A DNA stretch of 64,000 nucleotides from a bacterium (GTDB lineage: Bacteria > Zhuqueibacterota > Zhuqueibacteria > Residuimicrobiales > Oceaniaggregativiventaceae), in contig JAKQNP010000054.1 of NCBI GenBank assembly GCA_029565675.1, forward strand, positions 1-64,000. The letters run 5' to 3'. Of this stretch, positions 34,464 through 43,525 are shown one piece after another. A program made the translations under genes and the position numbers. The notes beneath the pieces were generated by a model, which ran no database searches, was not told the DNA's origin, and saw only the letters and a list, made by a program, of their open reading frames with translations. Position 1 is the stretch's first letter, and the number at the start of each line of letters is the position of its first letter.

Positions 34464-35438
34464 TCAGACTCCTCTGGATTTTTGCTTGACGATTTCTTGA
34501 ATCAGATCGACATTTTCAGGAGGAACATCATAGGCGAGCACTCCCGTGCCAAGACAGACGCGTTGTCGAGTTCCGGCGAGATCGAAAATTCGATCGATTT
34601 CGGCAACGATCTCTTCGCGTTTGCCGTAGGAAACAACTCGAGGATTCAAATTGATGCGCACCATGATCTCCGGAAAAGCTGCAACCATTTCCATAAAACG
34701 CTGCTGGTCGGTTTCGGAAGGGCAGATCAAATAGTTGCTGCCGATCTGGATCAGCGCCGGCAAAATGGTACAGGTATCACCGCCCATCACCAACGCAATT
34801 GGCTCGCCGGAAATCGCCTGGATCTTCTCGTTCATCTGTTGGAGCACCGGCAAAAGAATGCGTTCGAATTGCTGAGGTGAAACCAATGGCGGCGTGGCGG
34901 CAGACTCAAAAAAGGTAATTTTTAATCCTGCCTGCAAAATCGCCCGGCAGAACACCAACTGGTTGTCCGCCAAACAGGTCAAAGCCTGCAAAGCGGATTG
35001 TGGATTGAATGCCAACTCCAACAGCAACGGTTCCATACCGAGCAAATTGGATGCGATTGAAAATGGGCCGCTTACCGGTATGCGGATGTCCGTGGACGGA
35101 TATTTGTTCTTGAGCTGCTTCCCGGCATCGATCACGAGCTTTAATCTGCCGCTAATCACCGGATCGAAGGGGGTTAGCTGCAAAACCGCATCCATATTGT
35201 CGCATAACGGTGTTGCGATGGTTGGAATATCGTTTTCTTGTGGTTCGGCTACCTGTGCACCGTAAGCCTCAGCCTCGAGATTGTAGATATCGATCCCCAC
35301 GGTGATCGGTTGATGTCGATAGCGCTCGTAGGCAGCGGCATGTGCTTGCACCATGAGGTCCAGATTGCGGGACACCTGCCAAGGCGTGTAAGGAACGAAA
35401 CGCGCAGCATGCTCATAGACAGAGGGAGAAAATTGCAT
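34464..35438 (-). CDS. URO-D-fold protein, MtaA/CmuA-like, paralog 2
   Basis: A 324-residue superfamily member closest in feel to corrinoid-linked methyltransferases (MtaA/CmuA). It has IPVSGPFSIASNLLGMEPLL, FFESAATPPLVSPQQFERIL, MGGDTCTILPALIQIG where MtaA has its H-x-C zinc site, and a C-terminal CLGTGVLAYDVPPENV that supplies another cysteine. So two of the usual metal-ligand cysteines are kept, unlike paralog 1. No corrinoid-binding protein is encoded nearby. The start at 35438 (MQFSPS) follows AGGAG; a longer start lacks this spacing. Confidence 0.75.
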   Translation of the reverse strand: MQFSPSVYEHAARFVPYTPWQVSRNLDLMVQAHAAAYERYRHQPITVGIDIYNLEAEAYGAQVAEPQENDIPTIATPLCDNMDAVLQLTPFDPVISGRLKLVIDAGKQLKNKYPSTDIRIPVSGPFSIASNLLGMEPLLLELAFNPQSALQALTCLADNQLVFCRAILQAGLKITFFESAATPPLVSPQQFERILLPVLQQMNEKIQAISGEPIALVMGGDTCTILPALIQIGSNYLICPSETDQQRFMEMVAAFPEIMVRINLNPRVVSYGKREEIVAEIDRIFDLAGTRQRVCLGTGVLAYDVPPENVDLIQEIVKQKSRGV

Positions 35439-35473
35439 CACATCTCCTGAATTGTGCAGCAACTCTAAGACTC

Positions 35474-36613
35474 TCAGTAAGCGCTCAAACGATGGTATTC
35501 ATCCAGCATCGCCATATAGTTGTCATATTTGGTGCCGACGGCGATCGAATGGCTGGCGCCGAGGATAAATTTTCCCCCATTTTTGGCGCACTGCATGCTG
35601 CGCCGAACATCTTGGCGAACCTGTTCAGGCGTGCCGCTGACCAGATTTTCCAACGAAACTCCGCCCCATAGGGTGATGCGGTCGCCAATCGATTGCTTGA
35701 GACGACAGATGTCCATGTCTGCCGAAGCCTGTATCGACTGATAGGCATCATAGCCGATCTGCAAAAAGGCATCCAACAGCGCAGTGATGTTACCGCAACA
35801 GTGCTTCATGACTTTTTTATCAAAGCGATCGTGAATTTTCCTGACGCGGTCGCGATTAGCAGACAGAAAAAAGTCGTCGAACATACGTGGGCTGATCAAT
35901 GGACCGGTTTTAAAGCCGAAATCGGCACCCCAAAGGACAGCGTCGCTGTCTGGATGGATAAAATAGGGGTCTGCTTCGTTTTGTTGTGCCAAATAAAACG
36001 CCGTTGCCTGGCGAACCACGTCTGGATTTTGCAGCAACTCCAGGCAGCCGCGCTCGATACCGCCGAGGAACAGAATACCGATTTCACCGCCCGAAGGACC
36101 GCATATAAACTTTTCTTTTTTAAAAGCCTGGATCAGGGCGTCGAGAATTTTCCAGGAACGCGGATCCGGGCGCAACAGCGGCGGCGGGCAATCGAATTCT
36201 TCAACGGTAAAGACACGCTGCTCGGCGACCGGATCATGAATGCAGGTGATATCAGCGGTCATTTCGCTGTATTTATAGACGCGGCCGTGCCGATCCTCCC
36301 AGGTAGCCGCATCGATACGGCGCGGCGCCGGCTCGTCCGTTTCAGGCGGAATCTCCCAGGTCGCCATCGGAAAGGTGATGATATCGATATCGATTTTGCG
36401 ATACAATTCGAGCTGATCGTTGAGATAGCTTTCCGCCACTTCATCGTGGCGCCCTTGCCAAAAAGCGATCTGCGATTTGGCTTTGGCGCGCACATAGGTT
36501 TCATGGCCGATAATCTTCTCGACCGTATCGAAATCGATGGCAAATTCACCTATGGGAACACGGTCGGGTTCCTGGCCGCTCAATGTCGTTAAAACGCGTT
36601 CTTTGCCAGTCAT
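35474..36613 (-). CDS. URO-D-fold protein with intact HxC metal site, paralog 3
   Basis: A 379-residue superfamily member beginning MTGKERVLTTLSGQEPDRVP, the standard N-terminus for URO-D-like methyltransferase relatives. It carries KVMKHCCGNITALLDAF (an H-x-C metal site), then GYDAYQSIQASADMD, LWGGVSLENLVSGTPEQV and FILGASHSIAVGTKYDNY. These are the best-conserved catalytic features of the three paralogs here. The reaction is probably a methyl transfer or decarboxylation on a small metabolite, not heme synthesis. It is the first gene of the URO-D, URO-D, oxidoreductase set, with a 450-bp repeat-bearing gap upstream. Confidence 0.8.
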   Translation of the reverse strand: MTGKERVLTTLSGQEPDRVPIGEFAIDFDTVEKIIGHETYVRAKAKSQIAFWQGRHDEVAESYLNDQLELYRKIDIDIITFPMATWEIPPETDEPAPRRIDAATWEDRHGRVYKYSEMTADITCIHDPVAEQRVFTVEEFDCPPPLLRPDPRSWKILDALIQAFKKEKFICGPSGGEIGILFLGGIERGCLELLQNPDVVRQATAFYLAQQNEADPYFIHPDSDAVLWGADFGFKTGPLISPRMFDDFFLSANRDRVRKIHDRFDKKVMKHCCGNITALLDAFLQIGYDAYQSIQASADMDICRLKQSIGDRITLWGGVSLENLVSGTPEQVRQDVRRSMQCAKNGGKFILGASHSIAVGTKYDNYMAMLDEYHRLSAY

Positions 36614-36744
36614 CGGATTTCCGTTGAATGGTAATAATTGTCATTTTTTTTATATTCAAGGTAATCAACATAAGGGAAAAAATCAAATCATATCTGGGAT
36701 GAGCGAAAGCGAAAGATAATTTCAGGTTAGCGGGAATGAATATT

Positions 36745-36955
36745 CCGTCCCTAAAGGGACGGTGAACGAGTGTTGATGACGCGTGGCTATAAATATCGCA
36801 CCCCTGACGGGGTGCCCGGTGTTCAGCGGCTACGACTGTGGTACATTGATTGCATCCTGGACATGCCGCTCAGTATAGGTGTTTGTCCCGGTAGGGACAA
36901 GATATTTGTAGCCTGTGATCCCGAAAACCACACCCTGCGTCCCTTTAGGGACGCA
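36745..36955. repeat. Cluster of four REP-like short palindromes
   Basis: Four small inverted repeats occur in 210 bp. They are CCGTCCCT/AGGGACGG (36745-36762), GCACCCC/GGGGTGC (36798-36815), TTGTCCC/GGGACAA (36883-36900) and TGCGTCCCT/AGGGACGCA (36936-36955). The first, third and fourth share the GTCCC core. They resemble dispersed REP/RAYT-type units known in Bacteroidota and relatives. The rest of the 458-bp gap between the URO-D gene and the mannosidase gene holds no gene I can support. Confidence 0.75.
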
Positions 36956-37071
36956 ATTCCCAAGCGTGAAATAGACTATCGACTAGAGATCCAAACGAAT
37001 TAAAGCGTTGGTTTACGCAATCGCTTCCGCTTATTATTATATCACTTGCTGCAATCTTTTAAACTTTTGCT

Positions 37072-39570
37072 TTATGTATTATTTATCTCATGCTCCAAAA
37101 GAGTGTTTGGCAAAAACTGTTTCTTTGCAATGGAATAACGAACCGTCGCAACTTCAAACGGATGGAGAGTGATCTCGGTCTCGGCATGGTAATAAGGTAG
37201 AATTATCCTGACTTGGCGTATTTCACCGCAACTTTCATACAAGCGAATGACGAATCCATCTCCGTCTTCTGCTCTTTTAAAGGCTCCGAGTGTTACCCTG
37301 GGATCGCTGAGCAAAATTCCGGGAAGCGGTTTTTTACCATCTCCATGCGGAAAAAAGGACAGGGCAAAGGGTTTTTCGTTGTGTGCAAGCGCCTCAAAAT
37401 CGATAAGGTCGAGACGCGTTTTTCTTTGACCGCCATTGAGCCAAAAATGAAAGATCCTCTCCCCTTGATCGATACGCGGGGTAAACCGGTCCTGCGGAAC
37501 GGTCGGAATTTTGACTTCTTGCAAGCCGCTGTAGGCGGCACCGCGCAACAACGACAATCTGAGTTCATCGTGCAAAAAGTCAGAACCGTAAATGCAATCG
37601 TTGCTGATGGTCAATGCCATTTCCCGGCTTTCCGATAGGACCGCTACCCATTTTTGCGCGACCGCCTCATTGCCGTTATTCGGCAGTTGAGTGATCGCAT
37701 AAGCGGTTTGCCCGATGTAGCATCCGTCGGTCATACCAGTCTGAAAAGCCAATTTGAGCATGCGGTCTTTTTCTTGCCAAAAGAATCGCGCCTCGATTTC
37801 GATTTCGCTGCCTTGATTCGGGATCTTGTAGCGCAGACTTGCCCAGGAATGATTGTAGCGAAAAAGCGCTTCAACCACCGTGCGAACCGAACCTTGCTCG
37901 ATGATCTGCACAGGAGCGATTTCTTTGGCCTTAACCCCGGCGAATTCGGCTGCTTCGCCTGGCGTACACAAGGAAAAAGCGCCGATCTGGTCGCGGAAGG
38001 AAATATCGAGATGTCCCCACGGATCTTCGGTATCGGCAAAAACCAGCGGCAATGCCGAGGATTTGCCCAAAAGTTCATCCCCATTGACGGCATAGCGATC
38101 GAGCAACCCGGTCTGGCCGTTGATTGCCACTTGCAATGTTTCCGTCTCTATGGTGAACTGTTTGGGGATCGGCTTGGTGGCCATCGATGGCTTCTTGGCA
38201 ATCCATTGCAGACGGCAGTCGAACCGATTGACGCATTGCGGCTCCAACATGGCTTTGAAAACAACGCGTTTGCGCCATTCGAGCGGCAGATTGGAAAGTT
38301 CTTTTTCCACCTGGCAATCCAATTCCACCCCGTTTTGGTAGATATGGGGGACATGGAAGGATTCGGTTCGATTATCCATCGCCAGATTGAATTCGCATTC
38401 GATGAGGTGCTCCAGGGCGACGGGGTGCGGATTGTAGACCAGGATCGGTATATTGTCCGGTTCAGCGCGTTTTTGACCGGAACAGAGGCTGAAGAAACCA
38501 CGCATTTTTAGTTTTGCAGCGATTTCCAGTCCATGATCGAGGAGACGCAAAGCCGCTTCTTCTACCGGGGCAATCGATGAACCCGGCAATATATCGTGAA
38601 ATTGACAGGTGGCCAAATCCTTCTGCACCGTGAGAAGCTCGGATTGCGGATACTCGAGGAGTTTTTGCATCGATGCACAAGTCATCATTTTTTCGACAAA
38701 AAACAGTTCATTCTCGAGCAATCGATGTTTTTGTTTGATGCGCGCTTGTGAGGTGTAGCATCCGGCTGCCCAGGGATTGAGGTCGGCATTGTGCACAGGC
38801 AAATCTTGCCGCTTTTTTGCCAGACGGTCAAAAAATTCTTCCGGGGTGGCATGCCGAACAACAAATCGCTTTTCTTTGGCGATCAATTCGCGCAAATTGT
38901 GCAGATCCTGTCGCGAAGCTCCACCACCGTGATCTCCGACACCCCACAGCTCGAGGCCAAACGGTTTGTCCTGATTCTTCTCGATCCAGTCGAGGATTTT
39001 TTCATGGGCTTTGCCAAGTGAAGAATTGTAATGAGCGCGGCTGCGACAAGCCATAACTTGCGAACCGTCTCTCCCCTGCCAGACAAATTCATCAGCCGGT
39101 AATTGACAATAGCTGGAATTTGGCCGGCAAAACAGATAGGAATCATAACCTGCCTTTGCCAAAAGCTGCACAAGACCTTGCGAGTGACCAAAAGGATCAA
39201 AATTGATAGCGGTTTTTGGTTTGACGCCAAACTTGTCCTTAAAATAGCGGGAGCCGAGCAACATCTGCCGGACAAACGATTCGCCGCTGGGCATGTTGCA
39301 GTCGGGTTGAAGATACCAACCACCCATGATATGCCACTGTCCGCTTTTCACCAACGATTGAATGCGTTTGAATAGAGCAGGTTCATACTGCTCGATCCAT
39401 TCGTACAAAATCACTTCATTGTGGTTAAAAACAAATTCATTGAATTCCTCACAGAGATCAGCTGCAGTGCGAAATGTTGAAATGGTCGCAGCGACTCCCT
39501 CTTCCCATTCCCACAGCCAAACCGGATCGAGATGGGCGTTGCAGATGAGCAACAATTCTTTTTCAGCCAT
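37072..39570 (-). CDS. GH38 alpha-mannosidase
   Basis: An 832-residue glycoside hydrolase family 38 enzyme that removes alpha-linked mannose from glycans. The catalytic N-terminal domain shows the zinc-binding NAHLDPVWLWEWEEG (residues about 11-25), GQWHIMGGWYLQPDCN, and the nucleophile region AINFDPFGHSQG near residue 142. The long beta-sandwich C-terminal domain begins about 400. There is no signal peptide, so it acts in the cytoplasm on imported oligosaccharides or glycosides. A GGAAGAGGAT site precedes the ATG. It ties the whole region to mannose-containing glycan use. Confidence 0.93.
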   Translation of the reverse strand: MAEKELLLICNAHLDPVWLWEWEEGVAATISTFRTAADLCEEFNEFVFNHNEVILYEWIEQYEPALFKRIQSLVKSGQWHIMGGWYLQPDCNMPSGESFVRQMLLGSRYFKDKFGVKPKTAINFDPFGHSQGLVQLLAKAGYDSYLFCRPNSSYCQLPADEFVWQGRDGSQVMACRSRAHYNSSLGKAHEKILDWIEKNQDKPFGLELWGVGDHGGGASRQDLHNLRELIAKEKRFVVRHATPEEFFDRLAKKRQDLPVHNADLNPWAAGCYTSQARIKQKHRLLENELFFVEKMMTCASMQKLLEYPQSELLTVQKDLATCQFHDILPGSSIAPVEEAALRLLDHGLEIAAKLKMRGFFSLCSGQKRAEPDNIPILVYNPHPVALEHLIECEFNLAMDNRTESFHVPHIYQNGVELDCQVEKELSNLPLEWRKRVVFKAMLEPQCVNRFDCRLQWIAKKPSMATKPIPKQFTIETETLQVAINGQTGLLDRYAVNGDELLGKSSALPLVFADTEDPWGHLDISFRDQIGAFSLCTPGEAAEFAGVKAKEIAPVQIIEQGSVRTVVEALFRYNHSWASLRYKIPNQGSEIEIEARFFWQEKDRMLKLAFQTGMTDGCYIGQTAYAITQLPNNGNEAVAQKWVAVLSESREMALTISNDCIYGSDFLHDELRLSLLRGAAYSGLQEVKIPTVPQDRFTPRIDQGERIFHFWLNGGQRKTRLDLIDFEALAHNEKPFALSFFPHGDGKKPLPGILLSDPRVTLGAFKRAEDGDGFVIRLYESCGEIRQVRIILPYYHAETEITLHPFEVATVRYSIAKKQFLPNTLLEHEINNT

Positions 39571-39713
39571 ATCCTCTTCCTGTGCAACACTTGTTTAAGG
39601 GTTAAGATGACAATCAAGGATTTGCAAAATAACGATTAAAATATTGATAAAAAGTAACTGCTAATTTGAGTTCAGGCCGGTTGACAGTTGTGATGGAGCC
39701 CTGCCTGATGACT

Positions 39714-41249
39714 CTACGGTTGAGTCGACGAAGGCTGCTCAGCTTCAGGCAATAAAGCAGCGATTTGCTGATCTGCACGCCAACGTATCCACTGCATATA
39801 GCCATTGATCTCGGGATTGAGCTTTGCCAACTGATGAAAAAAGCTGTCTTCCGGAAATCGTTTTTCCATCCTTGCCACGTGCAGCACATCGGTTTGCAGA
39901 ACTGCCTGGCATTCCGAAAACGTTGGATATCGCAGGGTTGTAATGGCTGGCAAAAGTTTTTTTTGCAGCAGCGTTTCAGCAAGCAAGCATGCGATTGTAT
40001 AGTAACCTTCCTGGTTTGGATGCACATGTTCGAGAAACAAGTCGCGGTGCGGCAACGGCACAGCGTCGGAAATGCTGAGCAAGCGCGGCAGATCGACCAG
40101 CACCACCCCCGGTGAGTTCCTCTGTGCTTCTAAAGTGTGATGGACAAAGCTTTTGGCCCGGAACGGCAGCCCGTCGCAATTGCGAGCCCGAATCAAGTTT
40201 TGGTATCCGGAAGCCAAATCATCCAGAGCTATTTCAGCCATGCCGCGATAAAAGTAAGCGATGGCATAACTGGAATCGAGTCGAGAAGCAGCTTGACTGT
40301 ATGCAACAGCCTTTTGATAATCTTGCTGTTGAAAAGCGATTCGGCTCATCATGACCAAAGAATCACAGGATGCGATGATGTCGCGGCCTAGATTTTCATG
40401 ATGCAGCGACAGAAACGGCGGAAAAAACAGATTTGCCGCAGGTTGAACAAGGATCAGAGGAATCCTTTTCTCGCGACAGTATGCGATGATAGAACGGATA
40501 TTTTCAGCATAATTTTCGGCAACCTGCAGATTAATCGGATCCTCCGGGTGAATGCCGTTTTTTAGAGACCATTGCAAATAGTCCTGAAATTTGGGTGCCA
40601 CTGCAGGAGCCAGTTTATGCAGCAGAGATCGCAACCCCTGATAGAGATAGGTTCTTTTAAAACGCATGAAAGGAAAATAGACACTCGGCTTCTGGTAAAT
40701 CAGAGTTTTCTCTTTGCTGATGGTAAATTCATTGGGGCCAAAATACTCATTATGACCCGAATAAAGAATAAAAATATCCGGTTTGTTGCGCTTGAGAGAA
40801 GCGACCAGCTGCCGTATGTTCAAACTGTTCAGGGCATTGCAGCCCATGTTCAGCATCTGAATATCGGGCATATCTGGGTGGTTATATTGCAGGATTAAAC
40901 GCAGGTAATTCGGAAAAGAGGCGCCGCTGCCAAAAGCTGGCGCGGTATTGTAGGGGTAACCCGCGGTGGTCGATCCGCCCAGGCAAACGATGCGCAAAGC
41001 GGATCCCTTTTTCCGCAGAACCGCCTGATTGGCAAGCGGCAATCCCATAAAATCGGTGATGCGATAGAGAAAAAAATCGGTGAAATAATCGCGGTTGACG
41101 TACAGCGTCTGTTCGCGCTCGTCGATGCGCAAAGGCTCAAAACGACGAGTCATTCGATTGGCGACTGACTCTGTCGCGATCCACAGCGCAACCGGAAATG
41201 CGAACAACACAAGGTAAAATACAATTTTTTTTGCGCAGCCTTTTGCCAT
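39714..41249 (-). CDS. Membrane-anchored SGNH-type hydrolase with TPR-like insert
   Basis: About 511 residues. An N-terminal helix (IVFYLVLFAFPVALWIATES) anchors the protein. An SGNH/GDSL-like fold follows: block I LGGSTTAGYPYN near residue 95, block II-type LNMGCNALNSLN, block III YSGHNEYFGPNE near 170, and a C-terminal HVHPNQEGYY carrying the catalytic Asp/His replacement region. Between them is a helical section (QQDYQKAVAYSQAASRLDSS, AIAYFYRGMAEIALDDL) that reads like TPR repeats. It probably esterifies or de-esterifies a surface polymer. The start ATG at 41249 is chosen over a TTG at 41282; neither has a good ribosome site. Confidence 0.7.
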   Translation of the reverse strand: MAKGCAKKIVFYLVLFAFPVALWIATESVANRMTRRFEPLRIDEREQTLYVNRDYFTDFFLYRITDFMGLPLANQAVLRKKGSALRIVCLGGSTTAGYPYNTAPAFGSGASFPNYLRLILQYNHPDMPDIQMLNMGCNALNSLNIRQLVASLKRNKPDIFILYSGHNEYFGPNEFTISKEKTLIYQKPSVYFPFMRFKRTYLYQGLRSLLHKLAPAVAPKFQDYLQWSLKNGIHPEDPINLQVAENYAENIRSIIAYCREKRIPLILVQPAANLFFPPFLSLHHENLGRDIIASCDSLVMMSRIAFQQQDYQKAVAYSQAASRLDSSYAIAYFYRGMAEIALDDLASGYQNLIRARNCDGLPFRAKSFVHHTLEAQRNSPGVVLVDLPRLLSISDAVPLPHRDLFLEHVHPNQEGYYTIACLLAETLLQKKLLPAITTLRYPTFSECQAVLQTDVLHVARMEKRFPEDSFFHQLAKLNPEINGYMQWIRWRADQQIAALLPEAEQPSSTQP

Positions 41250-41284
41250 ACTCAAAACTTTGCACTTTCGACACAATTCCAAGG

Positions 41285-42271
41285 TCAGCGTTTATAGGTT
41301 ACGATGGATTGCTGTGGCTGCGAAACAGCAAAAATAAAGCGATCATTCAGATAGAGAAATTTGTGGTAAGTCAGATACCAATGGCTTAAGGGATCGGTCA
41401 GAGTGATGGGTTCCGGCAATTGGTAGACATTGACCAATTGCAGATCGCGATTGTATTCTTCGATAATTTGAAAAAATAAAAAATCTTCTGACAGACCATC
41501 GTTGTTCAAGCGGGGCAAGAAAAAATGGTCGCCTGAAACCGCGATATCTTCAATTTCGAAATCCAAGTAATACTCGGAGGAACGTTCGTTTTTAAGTGAA
41601 GCGGACCTGAGCAGCATGCCTCCGAGCGAGTAGAGATAAACGCTGTCTAACTGGGTCGCGACACACACCATGGTGGTATCATCCATAAGTGAAGAAAGAA
41701 AAAAATCGGTGTTGTTGTTCTGAAACAATCCAAGTCGGGAAAGATGAAAACGCGACAGTATGTTTTTGTTTTCATCAGCGACATGATAGACATAATTGAA
41801 ATGATGCGCATCGAGACCGCGATCCACAACGACTGAACCGAAATTGTTTAAATGGACGGTCCCACGGCCAACGAAGTCGATTCGATTGATCAGATTGCCT
41901 TCAAAATCGATCGTGTCGAGCTGTTTTAACCTTTGCACAACCATTTGTTTGCGAGCAGTGGCGATAGAGATAATTGGATTATCCAGACTTTCAATTTGAT
42001 CGACGCGGTAAATTGTTTTTTGGTATTCGCCTTTAACATCGAACTTAAAAATTGCCGAATGGTCCATGTCGAAAACATAAATGTTGCCATTCGGGTCGCT
42101 TTCGATATCGATGATTCGTTTAAAAGACAAAGAATCTTGTGGAGCGAATTTCAGTGTAAAGTCCGTTTTTTTTAACTTGATGACTGAAGTCTTGTCGGCA
42201 TCTCGTTGGCATGAAACTTCAATCAGAGCGATTGTGATAACAGCGAGTAAGGCAAACACCTTTTTATACAT
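41285..42271 (-). CDS. Lipoprotein with 6-bladed beta-propeller-like repeats
   Basis: About 328 residues. The signal (KKVFALLAVITIALIEVSC) ends in a lipobox cysteine, predicting attachment to a membrane surface. The rest contains propeller-type blades, for example IDIESDPNGNIYVFDMDHSAIFKFD, in which the D-x-x-G-N-I-Y-V pattern is typical of the 6-bladed beta-propeller (NHL-like) lipoproteins of Bacteroidota. Function unknown; such proteins may bind ligands or substrates at the surface. The start is uncertain among three clustered ATGs (42286, 42277, 42271). The SGNH hydrolase follows with a short gap. Confidence 0.7.
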   Translation of the reverse strand: MYKKVFALLAVITIALIEVSCQRDADKTSVIKLKKTDFTLKFAPQDSLSFKRIIDIESDPNGNIYVFDMDHSAIFKFDVKGEYQKTIYRVDQIESLDNPIISIATARKQMVVQRLKQLDTIDFEGNLINRIDFVGRGTVHLNNFGSVVVDRGLDAHHFNYVYHVADENKNILSRFHLSRLGLFQNNNTDFFLSSLMDDTTMVCVATQLDSVYLYSLGGMLLRSASLKNERSSEYYLDFEIEDIAVSGDHFFLPRLNNDGLSEDFLFFQIIEEYNRDLQLVNVYQLPEPITLTDPLSHWYLTYHKFLYLNDRFIFAVSQPQQSIVTYKR

Positions 42272-42343
42272 TGACATGAGAGACATCCAAACTCAATAAG
42301 GGTGATTATCCTGAACAGGTTGGATTTAGCAGAAAATATAAAT

Positions 42344-42375
42344 GAGGGGATTTGCCAAAACCGGCAAATCCCCTC
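42344..42375 (-). terminator. Strong terminator of the receptor-secreted-PorV operon
   Basis: A 13-bp perfect stem (GAGGGGATTTGCC with GGCAAATCCCCTC, 6-nt loop) lies 34 bp beyond the PorV-like stop. On the minus strand it is followed by ATTTATATTTTC. Confidence 0.85.
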
Positions 42376-42408
42376 GATTTTACCCTGAAACCTGTAGCTA
42401 GAGATTTC

Positions 42409-43458
42409 TTAGAACGAGAATGTCAAGGAGAAGCGATTGACATTGTCGAGCAGATCAAAGGTGGTGTAGGCATAGTCGATCGACATCTTGTAGTCGCTGT
42501 AAGGAACGACCAGGCCTGCGCCAAAAGAGATACCTTCGTCGGTACGGTTGCGTTCAGCTTTGTTCCACCAATGATCGCGGTAAACATCTTCGATCTGCTG
42601 ATGGCTGCTGTACGGAGTATATTCGTCGCGGATACCGAAATAGTTGAATTTATACCCGGTGCGCAGATAAAAGTGCTTGTAGAAATTCAACTCACCGCCG
42701 ACATACACCAGCTGTTCATTGTCGATGGGTTTTGCGGCATCGAGAAAACCTTTGAGGTTCAGGTTTTCGGTCTGGATCGCGCTCATCGACACGCCAAAGC
42801 TGAAGACCATCGGGAGTTTGAAAGGAACGTAAAAATACTCGAGATCGGATCCGATATTCTGGATGCGTCCGCCGATGGCCAGATCACGGTAGCCGATAAA
42901 GTAGACAACACCAAAATCAACTGCAAAAGCGTTCACCGGATCGTCGTCGATGGTTTCGGAAAAGTATTTCGCCGAAACACCGAGAGACAATTTGTTGGTG
43001 AATTGTTTGGCAAAGCTCAGTTGAATAAAGTTGGTGTTGAAATCATAGGTGCTCCCGGTATTGTAGGTCACACCTTCCAAACCAGGCTGCAGATCGCGAT
43101 CGGCTTCGATGCCCGTGACACCTGCCATCATGCCACCAAGAGCAACGGTACCAATGTTGCCGAAGGTATGCGAAACAGCAAAGGCGTTGTGGCTCAAATC
43201 GGCAATCCAGTCATTGTAGGAAAAGCTGAACTGGGTTTTGCCGGGCTCGATGGCGATACCAGCCGGATTGTGAAACATTTGATTTACATCGCCGAATTCT
43301 GTGGTCATTGCACCGCCCAAGGCTGTCGCTTTCGCGCCAATGGGTACCTTGAGGATGGCTGCGCCAGAGTTTCCGGTCTTTTTCATCGTTTGTCCAAAAC
43401 CGCTGCCTACCACGACTAGTGCGAGGATAAGCAGCGAGGAGAATATTTTATGTCTCAT
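42409..43458 (-). CDS. PorV/PorQ-family outer-membrane protein
   Basis: A 349-residue outer-membrane barrel. The signal peptide (LLILALVVVGSGFGQ) leads into the family segment VPIGAKATALGGAMTTEFGDVNQMFHNPAGIA, in which GARxxxLGGA plus NPAGIA mark PorV/PorQ/UPF0164 relatives. Amphipathic strands follow to a terminal FSLTFSF. PorV escorts type IX cargo across the outer membrane in Bacteroidota. Here it follows a FlgD-tailed secreted protein and a TonB receptor, which fits a cargo-outer-membrane pairing. The start at 43458 is preceded by GAGGAGAG; an upstream TTG is within that ribosome site and was rejected. Confidence 0.8.
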   Translation of the reverse strand: MRHKIFSSLLILALVVVGSGFGQTMKKTGNSGAAILKVPIGAKATALGGAMTTEFGDVNQMFHNPAGIAIEPGKTQFSFSYNDWIADLSHNAFAVSHTFGNIGTVALGGMMAGVTGIEADRDLQPGLEGVTYNTGSTYDFNTNFIQLSFAKQFTNKLSLGVSAKYFSETIDDDPVNAFAVDFGVVYFIGYRDLAIGGRIQNIGSDLEYFYVPFKLPMVFSFGVSMSAIQTENLNLKGFLDAAKPIDNEQLVYVGGELNFYKHFYLRTGYKFNYFGIRDEYTPYSSHQQIEDVYRDHWWNKAERNRTDEGISFGAGLVVPYSDYKMSIDYAYTTFDLLDNVNRFSLTFSF

Positions 43459-43525
43459 AGAGTATTCTCTCCTCAATATTTAGTCGGTTGAATCCATTTA
43501 CATTATCCACTAAGTAGTGGGCTGC

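Noticed and set aside
36745-36955. CRISPR array
   Set aside because: The palindromes differ from each other, their spacing is irregular, and there are no uniform repeat units or cas genes nearby.
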